Assembly: GCA_026874595.1 (NCBI GenBank)
Contig: CM049306.1
Location: forward strand, 56,975,519-57,039,518
Direction: 5' to 3'
Origin: Sipunculus nudus
Lineage: Eukaryota > Annelida > Sipuncula > Golfingiida > Sipunculidae
Length of the DNA stretch: 64,000 nt
Under the pieces are notes generated by a model, which saw only the letters and a list, made by a program, of their open reading frames with translations, was not told the origin of the DNA and did not search any database. Both the position numbers and the translations under genes were made by a program. Positions 50,201-56,526 of this stretch are shown here, piece by piece; positions within the stretch are counted from its first letter, which is position 1, and every line of letters starts with the position of its first letter.

Positions 50201-53200
50201 TAGGTGAGTAAATGTATTTTCTGATTTTTTAAAAATTGCATCATATTTGGGCCCATAACTTCAAAATAATACCCAATACTGACCTAATTTTTGGTATGTT
50301 CATAGAAAATGTATGGAAGAAAATGAATACTAAATATGATCAAAAACAGATCAGTGGTTTTGATTTTAGGCAGCCTTGAAGTGTAACAATGGCTTTTTAA
50401 TGGAAAACGGAGGTTTTTCCTTAATATCTCGAAGAAACCAAGTCTTAGTTACCCAATTTTCAGCATGGTAGGAGATTCTGGGGACATCTAACTGTATGCA
50501 AAATTTTGGATTCGGTTTCAAAACGTGCCCTATTAAGGGATGGCCGGCCGGACAGACAACGGACCACGACTATAGCTCAAAATGACTTATAGTCAGCTGA
50601 GCTAAAAATGAAAAGAGATGTGAATTGCCATGAATGATTCCTATTCTTCCCAAGATATATGATTCTTTTTTTTTTCCCAGGTTTGAATTTCACGTTTCCA
50701 GTCTCTCCTGGGAGGAATGGGAATTCTCAACTTTCCTGGGAGAGATTGGAATTCTCATTTTTTCCCTGGAAGAACTAGAAGCATTTCATACAATCTCTTG
50801 ATTCTAATTTTTCCTGGGAAGAATGAGAATCCCTTTTTCCCGGGAAAATTTTGGATCTTCCCAGATTCTCATTCTCCCCTTGACATATGTATGCATGCAT
50901 ACAAACCTCCTGAGTTGAGTCATCATCGTTATCATTTGGAAGATGGGCTGCGGCTGGAGCATGATGAGAATCTTTGTGAAGACCAGGGTAGCTGCCAGGC
51001 TGACGCAGGGGAAAACCTACTACAATCAATGATAGGTTGTCAAGTCATGAACATCTGACCCAAGGCATCACCCATCACAATGATATGATTTCATGTCAGT
51101 AAGGGGTGGTGCAGGAGAATACATTGCTGCTAGAAAGTAGAAGCTTTCCTAAATTTCCTATCCACATTTCCTTCTTATTGCTTGCTTAACAAATACATCT
51201 TAGAATTTGAAATATTTTCTAGATTTTTTTTTTATATTCCATTATCATATTCCAATGATTCAAACTAATTCTTTTCCTTGAAATGCTTGAGCTAAAAAGA
51301 TCAGATGATCAGAGAACAAATGAAATGAGTATACACACCGTGCATCCTTGGACGATACTTGAGAAAGCCCTCTTGAGTACCATTTATGTAGTATTGTACA
51401 CTCTCCTTGAAGCGTGCCATTTTGTCCTGTTGATCATGTGTGTAATTTCTGAAAGAATGCAAAAATATATTTCTAAATGCTTATGTGCTTATCTGCTTAA
51501 GACATAGACAAAGTACTTACAATAAGGCCAAAAAAAAGGTATGGTTCTCAGGAACTTTTTTCAGAAATCAGTGTGTGCGTGCAATATTTTATTTTACTTA
51601 TTTTGTATGTTTTGATAAAAATGTCATATGATCAGGGAAAAGAATGAAAATAACAGCATTTTTAGCAAAACAGGTAAAAGCACTACATAACAAAGGAAAT
51701 TTTATCAAAATTGTATTATTTTATCTTCTTGAAAGATGAAAATCAAAATAATAATTTTTGATGCAGGGCGTTAAAATTGACGCGGCAGTGCCTGAGAACC
51801 ATACCTTTTATTTTTTTGGGCCTAATACAGCCAATTTATTTATTATAATCATTTTAACCACTGTGATAGATAAATACTTTTATTACCTGAAATCATTATG
51901 ACAATCACATACCTGAACTAATTCTAGTTAAACACTGATCTCACAAGAATGAACTTTGGGGAAATTAGGGATATGATAAGTATTGAAATGGCTGTTGGTA
52001 TTTTTATGTTGTTTAAATCAGTGAGTGGCCATTTTCCTTTAGAATCATTTAAACTTATTGCAGCTCTGTGTGATCCAGGGCCTGCGCCTTATTTAATACT
52101 TCACAAAAAACGAAAGTCTGGTTAGAATCGTGAAAGAAAATTTTAAATGACAAAATTCTTGGCGACTGAAAATTGAATGTCTTTTCCCAATGTCCAAGTT
52201 ATTCAGCATAGACATTACAAAACAATTTACTCTGTTGATCTTGTTAATGTCTGTCTTCCATAATGACACCAAGCCAGCATCGGACCACTGCCAAGGAACA
52301 TTTGTTAGACAGTTGCACTGTTAAATGTGTGTCAGTGTATGGGCAAATTTGGGCACCAAGTGATAATTTGCAGTTGCGTGTTTATTCATAAAATAGGTGA
52401 CTGTTATATGCTAATCGACAGAGAGTATCCACAACAAGTGATAATTTGTATTGGGAATCCCACAGACATCATTGGTTTTGGCCTGGATGCTTCAAACAAA
52501 TGATTATGTCAAAGTGTCCCTACAAGGTCCCCCTCAAGCGCTCCTTTTAGTCCTTATTAAATGTACACAACCCCCAACAATCGATGTTTCAAGTCACACT
52601 GTCAACATTTGGAAACGTTTTAACTTTTGAACCAGTCTTTGAGAGAGGGCATGAAATGTGTTTTTTTTATTTCTTTACAAAATACATTCTTGGTCATTCG
52701 ACATTTTTAAGATTTCTTCCATCCTGGAAAATAAAAACTACACATTTGATCCCAAATTAAATCCTCTGACACTGAATTCAAAACTTCTGTTTGCATCATT
52801 TCATTATTAAACGTGCTCTTGGATTATACAGTGTACAATGACCACGCACACTAGAAGACGTATTACCCACTTCAATACAGCCAATACCTTTGACAATTTG
52901 ATGTTTCTACAGTCTGAAAATTATAAATTTATATTAAAACTGTGAATTATAATTTTTAAATGGACTAAAACACTGACTTTAAATTTTTACCAAACCAAAA
53001 TTACCCATAGATCATTAAGATATACACAGAGGAATCCAGAAATCACAAATTCTTTTCCAATGGGTAGGAGATAGGGCACCTTCAATGGAGGTGGCCTAAC
53101 AGTACTCACTTGAACACTGCCTGAGCAACACTTTCTGAGTTCTCAACAGTCTCAAGTCTTCGCACAAAATCAATTACTGCTTGAATGAGATCCTCTTTCT

Positions 53201-56200
53201 TGACCTGAAAATAAAACCAACATTTGAATGAGACTACATATGAAAGTAGGTACATAAGCAGTGGGTATAATATTTCAGTCTCAAATTTGGTCTTTGAAGC
53301 ACTACGAGTTAAAATATGCTCCACTGAGTTGCACAATTGATATATTTTGATCCATTTACATTTATTCAAGTTTTAATATGAATTACTTTGATAATTTATG
53401 CTCCATTAATTATTGCATGTGTGTTACATCTGTAAGATTATCAAGTGTTCAAAGTCTTATTCTAATTTTCAGTCACTCTAAAAAAATCACTGTATTTTCT
53501 TGTTGTAATGTACAATGACCTTGATTTGTGTTGTTTTTATTTATATACAAAGCAGTATCTGGTAATTCTTACATGTATCCATCTATCAATTCATAAACAA
53601 GCAAATTTGGTCCAGAATTTATGTCCCCCGCTTCTGTCTCTTGTTCTCAGTATTTTTGGTTTATATTTTCCCCTGGAGATGTCTCTACATGTCATTGTGC
53701 CTGTGTTTTAGTTTTCATTGTCCCCTGAAGATGTCTCCACGTCATAATTTTTGTCCTGAATTTTGAACAAAAGGGAAATTTTCTTTTGGTTTTGGAGCTA
53801 GTGATAATAAATTTTCAGATAGACACTCAAAAACCAATCCCAACCAAGGTATGCATTAGAGTAATTATTTGAATGAAATCAGATAATATTTTGGTATGTT
53901 ATTGCACGGAAACAAAAGCCTGACAGAGGGACAGACGGACAAACCCAAATGAATGTCCCCCATTCCATGGAAGCAGGGGACAATTACTACATGCGACGCA
54001 CCTCAACTTAACATCCACCTTGATAGTGAGTATTCAGTCAAGTAAAATACATTCCTTCTGTTTTATTTTTTATTTTCCCCCCTAAATTTGTCATAGGCCT
54101 GAGCCTATCTTCCATGATATCAGCACAAAGTGAACAGGATTGATTGATTTTCAAAGAGAGCAATATTATTCTTTCACACTATCAGTTTATGTTTGCTTTA
54201 TACAAAAGTTTCCAGGCAACTATCCAGCACATGGCTCAGTAATGTCCACTGAGCTGTTTAATACCTTGTAATGGTTTTACGTGTTTGTAAACACAGTCCA
54301 TGTGTCTGTTTACATTAAAAAGTTAACAACGCAGCCGGAGATCAGATTTTGCACATGCATGACAGATAACATGCAATGTTTCAGCCAGCAGGAATATGTA
54401 TTACATTTTTGGAGCCCAGTCAGTTAGGGCATCTCCTGATTGACATGTTTTGGCCTAGGCATGCAGTCCCATGCTCTGTATTGTTATCGCCCCCATTCCA
54501 ATGTTTTTAACTTTCATGTATAGGAGTAAGCCAACGGTTTTAGGGCAAAATTTTGGCTGGTACCAATTTATTTCAAAGAGAAGACGCTATTTTTTTGTGT
54601 TAATTCAACATGCTTTATACGTGATAAGGCCCCTTTAATGAAAAAAATGCCTTCAGTTCCAGGCTGTTTTGACAGATACATTGAACCCATCCTAACATAA
54701 AAAAGCCAGCTTTGAACAAATTTTCAGAAAAAAAAACAGGATCACAGTCAAACATCTTGATTTATGAATTATAATATTTCTAAAATTTCATGCCCTTATT
54801 GAGTTATATTAAAATTTAACAAATCAAATGTCAGAACATCTTAAGAAATTGTTAATATGAAAGAAATGTTCAACCTTGCCTTGTTTAATTTACACATGCA
54901 TATAAAACCCCATAAATCTGTATCATATACCCTTTTTCTTTCTTTTTTTTATCAAAACTGCGGTTTTAAACAAAAACTCAAATCCTGAAACAACAGTTTT
55001 TTTTTTCATCAACCACACAGTGTCATTTTAAATGGAAGTTTTCCTGTTAATCTTCTTAACAGATAACATCCCAGAGCTGGTAAATGAGTGATTAATTAGG
55101 CACCTTTGAAGGACAATATTCATATTAATCATGCATAAAGAACACTTAACAGATTGAAAATTAAATGGATTAATATTCTTGTTACAACAATACACGAGTA
55201 TTTATACTTTTAATCAAAAAAGTATATATAAACAGAATATTGTGTTAAATCAATGTAGATTAATTTGGCCCCAAAAATATCTATAAATATGGTAAAAGCA
55301 GAGGAGCTTTGTAACACTACAACTACAAGATGAGCACACTCTCTCACACTTTGGCTCACTAATCAATTTCCAGATATAGTGGATTAAGCAACAGCTTGCA
55401 GTGCAACAAAGAGACACTGTGACCCCCTTTCCCCACCCCCCCCCCCCCCTTCTGTACATTCAATACCTGTAGCCACCCACAAAGCACAACAAACGAATCC
55501 ACAGAAATCTTCAGTTTATGTGTCTAAATTTTGTGTGCATTCCCTAAGAAAAAGTGATTTCACCTGCATATAATAAAGTGGTTACATTTTTTTTCTGAAT
55601 TATTCTGGAATCAAGAACTGACAACAAGGATATATCTATAGTGTACAGTAATTGTTAAATTACTGAGAGCATGTTTGTACGATTCAGGTAACCTTAATCA
55701 ATAATGTACTGTTGAACAAATGAGTCAATAGCACACTGTGTACTGACAATCTTTAAAACTGCATTACACCATGTTCACTGTTACAAACCATACATTCTCT
55801 GAGCTACGGTTACTTAAAATACAGAGTACTTCCATGTACTTTACTTTCAGTTCATGGAAATGAATTTAATTTAAATAATAACTATAAATGATTATTACAC
55901 AGGTACTATGATGCTAATTATAAAGCATCATCTGACATTATATCTCAACATATGCCTGAATATATATAAGCAACCCAGGAGGTCTTGTTTCCTTACTCAG
56001 ACAAAAGTGAACAAATTTATCAAGACAGATCAGTTATTTATTCAGAATACAACTAGTACACCATTAATGAAATATGTTGCAAGGTTCATTAACATCTAAC
56101 TGATCTGAATACCTATTTTTTAAGGTCCTTCAAAAAGAGGATCTCACTTGATAACTCATTGTTGAGTCCATCTTAATTGAATAATGGTGTCACTGATAAG

Positions 56201-56526
56201 CAATGACCAACAACTATTATGAAAAAGGAACTATACTAATTATTAGATAATATATATTGTCTTCTGAGAAACAGATATATATTTTTGACTTGCTGCCTAT
56301 ATAAGCATGCTGCCTATATATTTATCAAGAAAATAAATAATTGTTTAAAAATTATCTTGAGGATTTCTTGTCCACAGAAAAAATACCTTTGAATTAGAAA
56401 TATAATCTTTTCAAGGAAAGTATTTTAGCTAGTGTGGTCTTACCTTCTTATGGTCCTCTGTGGGTCCCAAAGACAACACCATCTGGTAAAATGTTTTTAA
56501 ATCAGACTCTGGCAGCAAGTGGTTAC
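26029..56526 (-). CDS. FAM120A: FAM120A-like protein (constitutive coactivator of PPAR-gamma-like / Ossa), last 16 exons; 5' part outside the window
   Basis: FAM120A-type proteins are cytoplasmic RNA-binding scaffolds that interact with Src-family kinases under oxidative stress; FAM120B is a PPAR-gamma coactivator. Sixteen consecutive exons (56526 down to 26029) join with matching phases into one frame of about 785 residues ending in TAA. Conserved blocks appear in family order: GNHLLPESDL (end of the XPG-like region), FKESVQYY, RHQKGLMSPAIYQVLT, LYRPIRQMVYGILF, RRLWLGQATEDKN.RLRAFF, HLIILCCVLR, LRKHELDAFLA, FANDACGSPIPW..CCPW.FFDGKLF, TPLIDICDG, then an RG-rich tail with GGQLQIAGVVVGNW. Human FAM120A has about 1,118 residues, so roughly 300 N-terminal residues lie beyond the right edge. 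FAM120A, B and C cannot be told apart for an invertebrate; one ancestral gene is likely. Confidence 0.93.
26225..27637 (-). other. FAM120 intron O-P
   Basis: Contains dispersed repeat E copy 2 (27110-27330). The rest is AT-rich without recognised features. Confidence 0.6.
27110..27330 (+). repeat. Dispersed repeat E, copy 2
   Basis: Same order of blocks as 9982-10198: ATGAGCTGTCACTC, TTGGCTCCGTGTATTC, CCCCTCTGGTGTAG, CAGGATACGAGGTC and GTGTAAAGAGCGTA. Confidence 0.6.
27638..27768 (-). CDS. FAM120A: FAM120 exon O
   Basis: Phase 0 start after ATTTTGTAG. Encodes VPAQRYYGMPYKQPPKAKRR and later GRKPEGRGRGLTIEN plus two bases, with donor GG|GTGTGT. RYYG(x)xYK matches the RYYGRGYKNQ segment of vertebrate FAM120A. 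The basic KAKRR stretch could act as a nuclear localisation signal (inference). Confidence 0.9.
28100..28280 (-). repeat. Irregular tandem repeat spanning the exon N donor
   Basis: On the gene's strand the block TATCATGTAAGATTATATCA at the exon N donor recurs downstream as CATCATGTAAGATTATATCA (around 28208-28213) and GTATCATGTAAGATCATACC (around 28107-28112). The intervening ATAACACACACAAG also recurs. Units are about 56-101 bp. Confidence 0.75.
28270..28345 (-). CDS. FAM120A: FAM120 exon N
   Basis: A 76-nt exon encoding RGGMTRGVLASRAHRGRGVL and RQRYH. The acceptor is TTTGCCTTCCAG (the CAG three bases further on would break the frame) and the donor is CAT|GTAAGA. Rich in Arg and Gly, matching the RNA-binding RG-rich tail. 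Its donor is duplicated in the adjoining intron (28107-28112, 28208-28213). Confidence 0.85.
29033..29050. repeat. Poly-C run (18 bp)
   Basis: Eighteen consecutive C, read as poly-G on the FAM120 sense strand, in the intron between exons M and N. Length may be unreliable in assembly. Confidence 0.8.
29202..29349 (-). CDS. FAM120A: FAM120 exon M
   Basis: Completes the split Gly after AAATAG. Encodes RSPVDGRGGQLQIAGVVVGN, WGPNTQSQGRGMGRGTH and VAPHVTSVGPR, with donor CA|GTAAGT. The GGxLxIAGxVVGxW motif is shared with vertebrate FAM120A, which is strong evidence that this is the true C-terminal region. Confidence 0.93.
29625..30010. repeat. 41-bp tandem array
   Basis: About nine units with the core TTTAAGGTGAGAACTTGTGT and GTATTTGGCCA, offset 41 bp. 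It lies in the FAM120 intron between exons L and M. The plus strand carries AAG|GTGAGA donor-like sites, but the gene runs the other way. Confidence 0.85.
30911..32184 (+). mobile_element. Family A Helentron-like element, copy 2
   Basis: The left end ACTAGACATTTCTTGGCACC is followed by GTATCCCCAGACA (30943-30955). The right end is CATAGTATCCCGAC, then TGTCTGGGGATAC (32172-32184), making a terminal hairpin preceded by a GCGG-rich run. The interior contains several TGACCTTGACC runs and the CACTTGACAGTACTG-type block. It sits in the FAM120 intron between exons L and M. No coding capacity. Confidence 0.7.
31363..31524. repeat. TGACCT/AGGTCA half-site clusters inside family A
   Basis: CCTTGACCTTTGACCT at about 31365-31380 and TGACCTTGACCTTTGACCT at 31506-31524. 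Read on the other strand, this is AGGTCA-A-AGGTCA (DR1) next to AGGTCAAGGTCA (DR0), the spacing bound by nuclear receptors. A TCAAGGTCAAGGTCA run also occurs near 31208 and 31979. Confidence 0.65.
32416..32641 (-). CDS. FAM120A: FAM120 exon L
   Basis: Begins after TATCTTCAG in phase 0. Encodes IEQVMRVERMRQAILEGLNM, then a Met/Pro-rich stretch (KPPLPMMSPQYRGYPPPPD), then QHGPQGHGQHMGRGRGIL, with donor CTTG|GTGAGT. VEKMRQSVLEGL is the matching vertebrate motif; the proline-rich and first RG-containing part follow as in vertebrates. Confidence 0.95.
32760..33259 (+). mobile_element. Non-autonomous hAT-like element, 500 bp
   Basis: The terminal inverted repeats CAGGGTTGGGGTCAAAT (32760-32776) and ATTTGACCCCAACCCAG (33243-33259) differ at one base of 17. 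The flanking 8-mers GTAGCAGT (left) and GTGGCACT (right) agree at 6 of 8, as expected for an aged hAT target duplication. The interior is TATTTGTATT-rich. It lies between exons K and L of FAM120; a half copy is at 10476-10661. Confidence 0.7.
33294..33500 (-). CDS. FAM120A: FAM120 exon K
   Basis: Phase 0 at both ends, 207 nt, with acceptor TATATTCCAG and donor CAT|GTGAGT. Encodes TRGVQLGALFMRGVEAAIFA, then NDACGSPIPWTICCPWLFF, then DGKLFHFKLLKANNQTPLID. This is the most conserved block of the family (ALFMSGVD..FANDACGQPIPWEHCCPW). Confidence 0.97.
33590..33947 (+). mobile_element. Family C fragment (3' end)
   Basis: Contains GCATTATTTTTTGGCCCAT and TTAGGCAGTCCTG text shared with 37700-38784, and ends in the palindrome TAGCTCAGATGACT/CTCAGCTGAGC (33920-33947). 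Lies in the FAM120 intron between exons J and K. Confidence 0.6.
34121..34235 (-). CDS. FAM120A: FAM120 exon J
   Basis: Begins after TGCTCCTTACAG and completes the split Arg. Encodes YMLMYRKQPVLRKHELDAFL and AAAVSPLLHDVSTMLDMK, with donor AAG|GTGATC. It matches RYMVQWPGARILRRQELDAFLAQAL. The acceptor is the terminal unit of a run of about 48-bp repeats with several acceptor-like sites. Confidence 0.93.
34236..34520 (-). repeat. About 48-bp tandem array abutting the exon J acceptor
   Basis: On the gene's strand, acceptor-like units recur about every 46-50 bp upstream of the real site: TTTACAGGTATT, TTATAGGTAAACAC, TTTCAGGTACACGC, TTTACAGGAACAG, TTATAGGTACACATTGC and TTACAAGTACCTGC, near plus positions 34260, 34281, 34327, 34376, 34424 and 34474. 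The real site is CCTTACAG|GTACATGCTG at 34235. Confidence 0.75.
34846..36274 (+). mobile_element. Family B Helentron-like element with tandem core, copy 1
   Basis: The left end has GGTAGTCGACAAGTGACTG then GTATCCGCCAAAA (34871-34883). The right end has GAATCCGCAAAACTTTG then TTTTGGCAGATAC (36262-36274), inverted with 12 of 13 matches. The core consists of about four units of 275 bp, each with GTAGGTGGCGCCACCT, TATACACATGCAAAATTT and CAGACAAACAGACAG. Sits between FAM120 exons I and J. Confidence 0.68.
36283..38784 (+). mobile_element. Family C Helentron-like element, long copy
   Basis: The left end ACAAGGGACCTATGGGTCAT is followed by GGCGCTCAGCTG (36301-36312). The right end is the 31-bp near-perfect hairpin TAGCTCAGATGACT-TAT-AGTCAGCTGAGCTA (38754-38784). 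CTCAGCTG and CAGCTGAG are the shared subterminal inverted repeat. The right part holds two diverged tandem units (about 37385-38045 and 38046-38750). Whether the AT-rich stretch 36313-37380 belongs to the element is uncertain. Confidence 0.55.
38829..39374 (-). repeat. Tandem arrays (46-bp then 39-bp units) leading to the exon I donor
   Basis: The left half has about five 46-bp units (TTCATCATCACAGGACC..CTACCCAGATACA). The right half has 39-bp units (TTCATCATTACAGGACTTAC then CACAGAGATCCAGA). On the gene's strand each 39-bp unit carries GTGGTAAGTCCTGT. Donor-like GGTAAGT sites are at 39166-39172, 39205-39211, 39244-39250 and 39283-39289; the functional one is at 39368-39374. Confidence 0.85.
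39374..39638 (-). CDS. FAM120A: FAM120 exon I
   Basis: A 265-nt exon, the longest here, with acceptor TTTTTATTCCAG and donor TTAAG|GTAAGT. Encodes IKEWYLPRGDIKP, then IRRLWLGQATEDKNCRLRAF, then VPQHLIILCCVLR. It matches FREWTCPNLKRLWLGKAVEDKN and HLMVLCCVLRY. Its donor is the last member of a 39-bp tandem array carrying four further donor-like sites downstream in the intron. Confidence 0.95.
39712..39785 (+). mobile_element. Family B 5'-end fragment
   Basis: GGTAGTGAACAAGCAACTAC followed by GTGTATCAACCAAATCACAG resembles the left end of family B at 34846-34890 and 47945-47980. No other part of the element follows. Confidence 0.5.
39899..41535 (+). mobile_element. Family A Helentron-like element, copy 3 (internal duplication)
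   Basis: The left end is ACTAGATATTTCTTGGCACC then GTATCCCCAGACA (39931-39943). The right end is CATAGTATCCC, a C run, GACTT and TGTCTGGGGATAC (41523-41535). It is longer than copies 1 and 2 because a block with GAAAGAAATCTGTCC, AAGTGGCAATGGTGG and GACACAAGGTGGC is present about three times (from about 40130, 40345 and 40565). Sits between FAM120 exons H and I. Confidence 0.7.
41536..42094 (+). mobile_element. Family B element, 3' part
   Basis: Directly follows family A copy 3. Contains GCAGGTGGTGCCACCT, AAACATGCAAAATTTCAGG and CAAACAGACAGACAC, and ends in the hairpin GTATCCACAAAAC-TTT-GTTTTGGTGGATAC (about 42065-42094). The family B left end is absent. Confidence 0.62.
42405..42612 (-). CDS. 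FAM120A: FAM120 exon H
   Basis: Begins after TTGTTTCAG in phase 0. Encodes GEVKLPVTLEEDRIYELPTA, VELYRPIRQMVYGILFD and ITKKRLAYKTAMEN, ending LEKSP plus one base at CCAG|GTATTT. It matches GEIKIAVSIEDE..ALLYRPVRQYVYGVLF. Confidence 0.93.
42740..43080 (+). repeat. Dispersed repeat G, two tandem units
   Basis: GTGACCTCTGACCTCATTAAATATGC at about 42753 and GAGCCATGACCTTATTAAAT at about 42902 start two units of about 150 bp. The second contains GTTTCATGAAAATCAATCG.AGCCCCGG, matching 19491-19650. Between FAM120 exons G and H. Confidence 0.55.
43178..43309 (-). CDS. FAM120A: FAM120 exon G
   Basis: A 132-nt exon in phase 0 after TATTCCCCCAG, with donor CAG|GTCAGT. It contains RIASERHQKGLMSPAIYQVL, the start of the conserved central domain (RVAEHRHKKGLMYPYIFHVL in vertebrates). 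Confidence 0.92.
43720..44510 (+). repeat. Tandem array of about 140-190 bp units rich in TGACCT half-sites
   Basis: Each unit has TGACCTTGACCTTTGACC (43923-43941, 44065-44080, about 44353-44368; degenerate at about 43739 and 44211), then a GCTTGCTTTAG-type text, then TATAAATCAAGTTT.AAATCCATATGTC and CTGGAGTTATCATC. It ends near GACGGACAGAGAGACAGAC. In the FAM120 intron between exons F and G. Confidence 0.65.
44605..44714 (-). CDS. FAM120A: FAM120 exon F
   Basis: Encodes PMEDPAKLASSSSSSGSSPG and then RFVQDGDWAAKLRAAQ, with donor CAG|GTAATA. The acceptor reads TTTTACAAG, an AAG acceptor, weaker than the others. The Ser-rich run matches the Ser-rich linker of vertebrate FAM120A in position. 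Confidence 0.75.
45974..46435. mobile_element. 462-bp MITE-like element rich in TTCGCGA
   Basis: The termini ATACTGTGGT (45974-45983) and ACCACAGTAT (46426-46435) are perfect inverted repeats. If the outer TA is the target, the element is CTGTGGT...ACCACAG with a TA duplication, as in Tc1/mariner MITEs. It has at least six TCGCGA/TTGCGA-type motifs in both orientations near its ends. Between FAM120 exons E and F. Confidence 0.6.
46511..46655 (-). CDS. FAM120A: FAM120 exon E
   Basis: Begins after TTGTATTACAG in phase 0. Encodes GSAIKPDEVYTKAESGYGMG and later EGGASDLQEKMQQLSINGQ, with donor G|GTGAGC. Linker region with weak conservation; supported by phase match on both sides and clean splice sites. 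Confidence 0.75.
46907..46924. repeat. Poly-G run (18 bp) after poly-T
   Basis: A GTGTGTG run, then T9-10, then G18. Simple repeat in the FAM120 intron between exons D and E. Confidence 0.8.
47368..47477. repeat. 55-bp perfect or near-perfect tandem duplication
   Basis: ACCATAAACGTCACCGTTTT then CAATGGCTATTTTGTCATTT, then ACAACCCAGATT, occurs at 47371 and again at 47426. Two units only. Confidence 0.85.
47945..48730 (+). mobile_element. Family B element, 5' part
   Basis: Starts with the hairpin GTAGTCG-ACGAG-CGACTAC (about 47947-47965). It continues with AAATCAGAG.GG.ACAGGTGAAG and core units containing GGTGGCGC, TATACA.ATGCAAAATTT and CAGCAGACAAACA, as in 34846-35700. The 3' hairpin is missing; a family C left end follows at once. 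A scrap of family C (GCATAATGTTTTGGCCCATA, 47906-47925) precedes it. Confidence 0.62.
48731..50604 (+). mobile_element. Family C Helentron-like element, 1.9-kb copy
   Basis: The left end has ACAAGGGACCCATGGGTCAC with the perfect palindrome GACCCATGGGTC (48734-48745), then GGCGCTCAGCTG (48748-48759). The right end is the TAGCTCA...AGTCAGCTGAGCTA hairpin (50573-50604). From about 49880 the interior matches 37385-38784. A G22 run (49753-49774) lies inside. Between FAM120 exons D and E. Confidence 0.58.
49753..49774. repeat. Poly-G run (22 bp)
   Basis: Twenty-two consecutive G. Any exact length in an assembly should be treated with caution. Confidence 0.8.
50660..50880. repeat. Irregular TTTCCTGGGA/GAATGAGAATTC repeats beside exon D
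   Basis: About five diverged units of TTCCTGGGA(A/G) followed by GAATTCTCA or its inverted form. Related text (TTTCCCGGGAAA, GGGAATTCC) occurs at the ends of the element 59310-60244. It ends within about 30 bp of the exon D donor. Confidence 0.55.
50907..51016 (-). CDS. FAM120A: FAM120 exon D
   Basis: Begins after the acceptor GTAGTAG. Encodes FPLRQPGSYPGLHKDSHHAP and an acidic tail NDNDDDSTQE, with donor GAG|GTTTGT. It lies in the low-complexity Pro/Gly linker of the family, so identification rests on exact phase agreement with exons C and E rather than strong homology. Confidence 0.72.
51339..51448 (-). CDS. FAM120A: FAM120 exon C
   Basis: Begins after TTCTTTCAG and completes the split Lys. 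Encodes NYTHDQQDKMARFKESVQYY, INGTQEG and then FLKYRPRMH plus one base. The donor is G|GTGTGT, a less common form. It aligns with the VIRFKRAIGYYS block. Confidence 0.88.
51523..51824. mobile_element. 302-bp MITE-like element
   Basis: The inverted repeats GGTATGGTTCTCAGG (51538-51552) and CCTGAGAACCATACC (51791-51805) are perfect over 15 bp. They are flanked outward by A7/T7 tracts and AAGGCC/GGGCCT. It lies only 75 bp upstream of the FAM120 exon C acceptor. Confidence 0.65.
51825..53109 (-). other. Rest of FAM120 intron B-C
   Basis: AT-rich intronic sequence without a recognised repeat or exon. Confidence 0.5.
53110..53204 (-). CDS. FAM120A: FAM120 exon B
   Basis: Begins after TTTTCAG in phase 0. 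Encodes VKKEDLIQAVIDFVRRLETV and then ENSESVAQAVF plus two bases, with donor AA|GTGAGT. It matches the helical IKAVADYVRNIQDTSD segment of vertebrate FAM120A. Confidence 0.9.
53620..53960 (-). repeat. Dispersed repeat F, inverted copy
   Basis: Reverse-oriented partner of 9840-10400, with two GATGTCTC(T/C)AC.TGTCAT units (about 53678 and 53730) and a closing GACAGAGGGACAGACGGAC. In the FAM120 intron between exons A and B. Confidence 0.5.
54152..54638 (-). repeat. Dispersed repeat D, inverted copy
   Basis: CAAAGAGAGCAATATTATTC.TTCACACTATCAGT on the left and GTGATAAGGCCCCTTTAA on the right are the reverse of the ends of 15547-16058. Diverged inside. Confidence 0.5.
54639..56443 (-). other. Rest of FAM120 intron A-B
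   Basis: AT-rich, with a C run at about 55434-55449. No exon or element recognised. Confidence 0.5.
56444..56526 (-). CDS. FAM120A: FAM120 exon A (first exon in window)
   Basis: Follows acceptor CTCTTCAG and begins with two bases of a split Gly codon. Encodes NHLLPESDLKTFYQMVLSLG and then PTEDHKK, ending AAG|GTAAGA. It corresponds to the LLGNHILPDEDLA region of FAM120A, the H3TH-like end of the XPG/FEN1-like fold. Confidence 0.88.
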
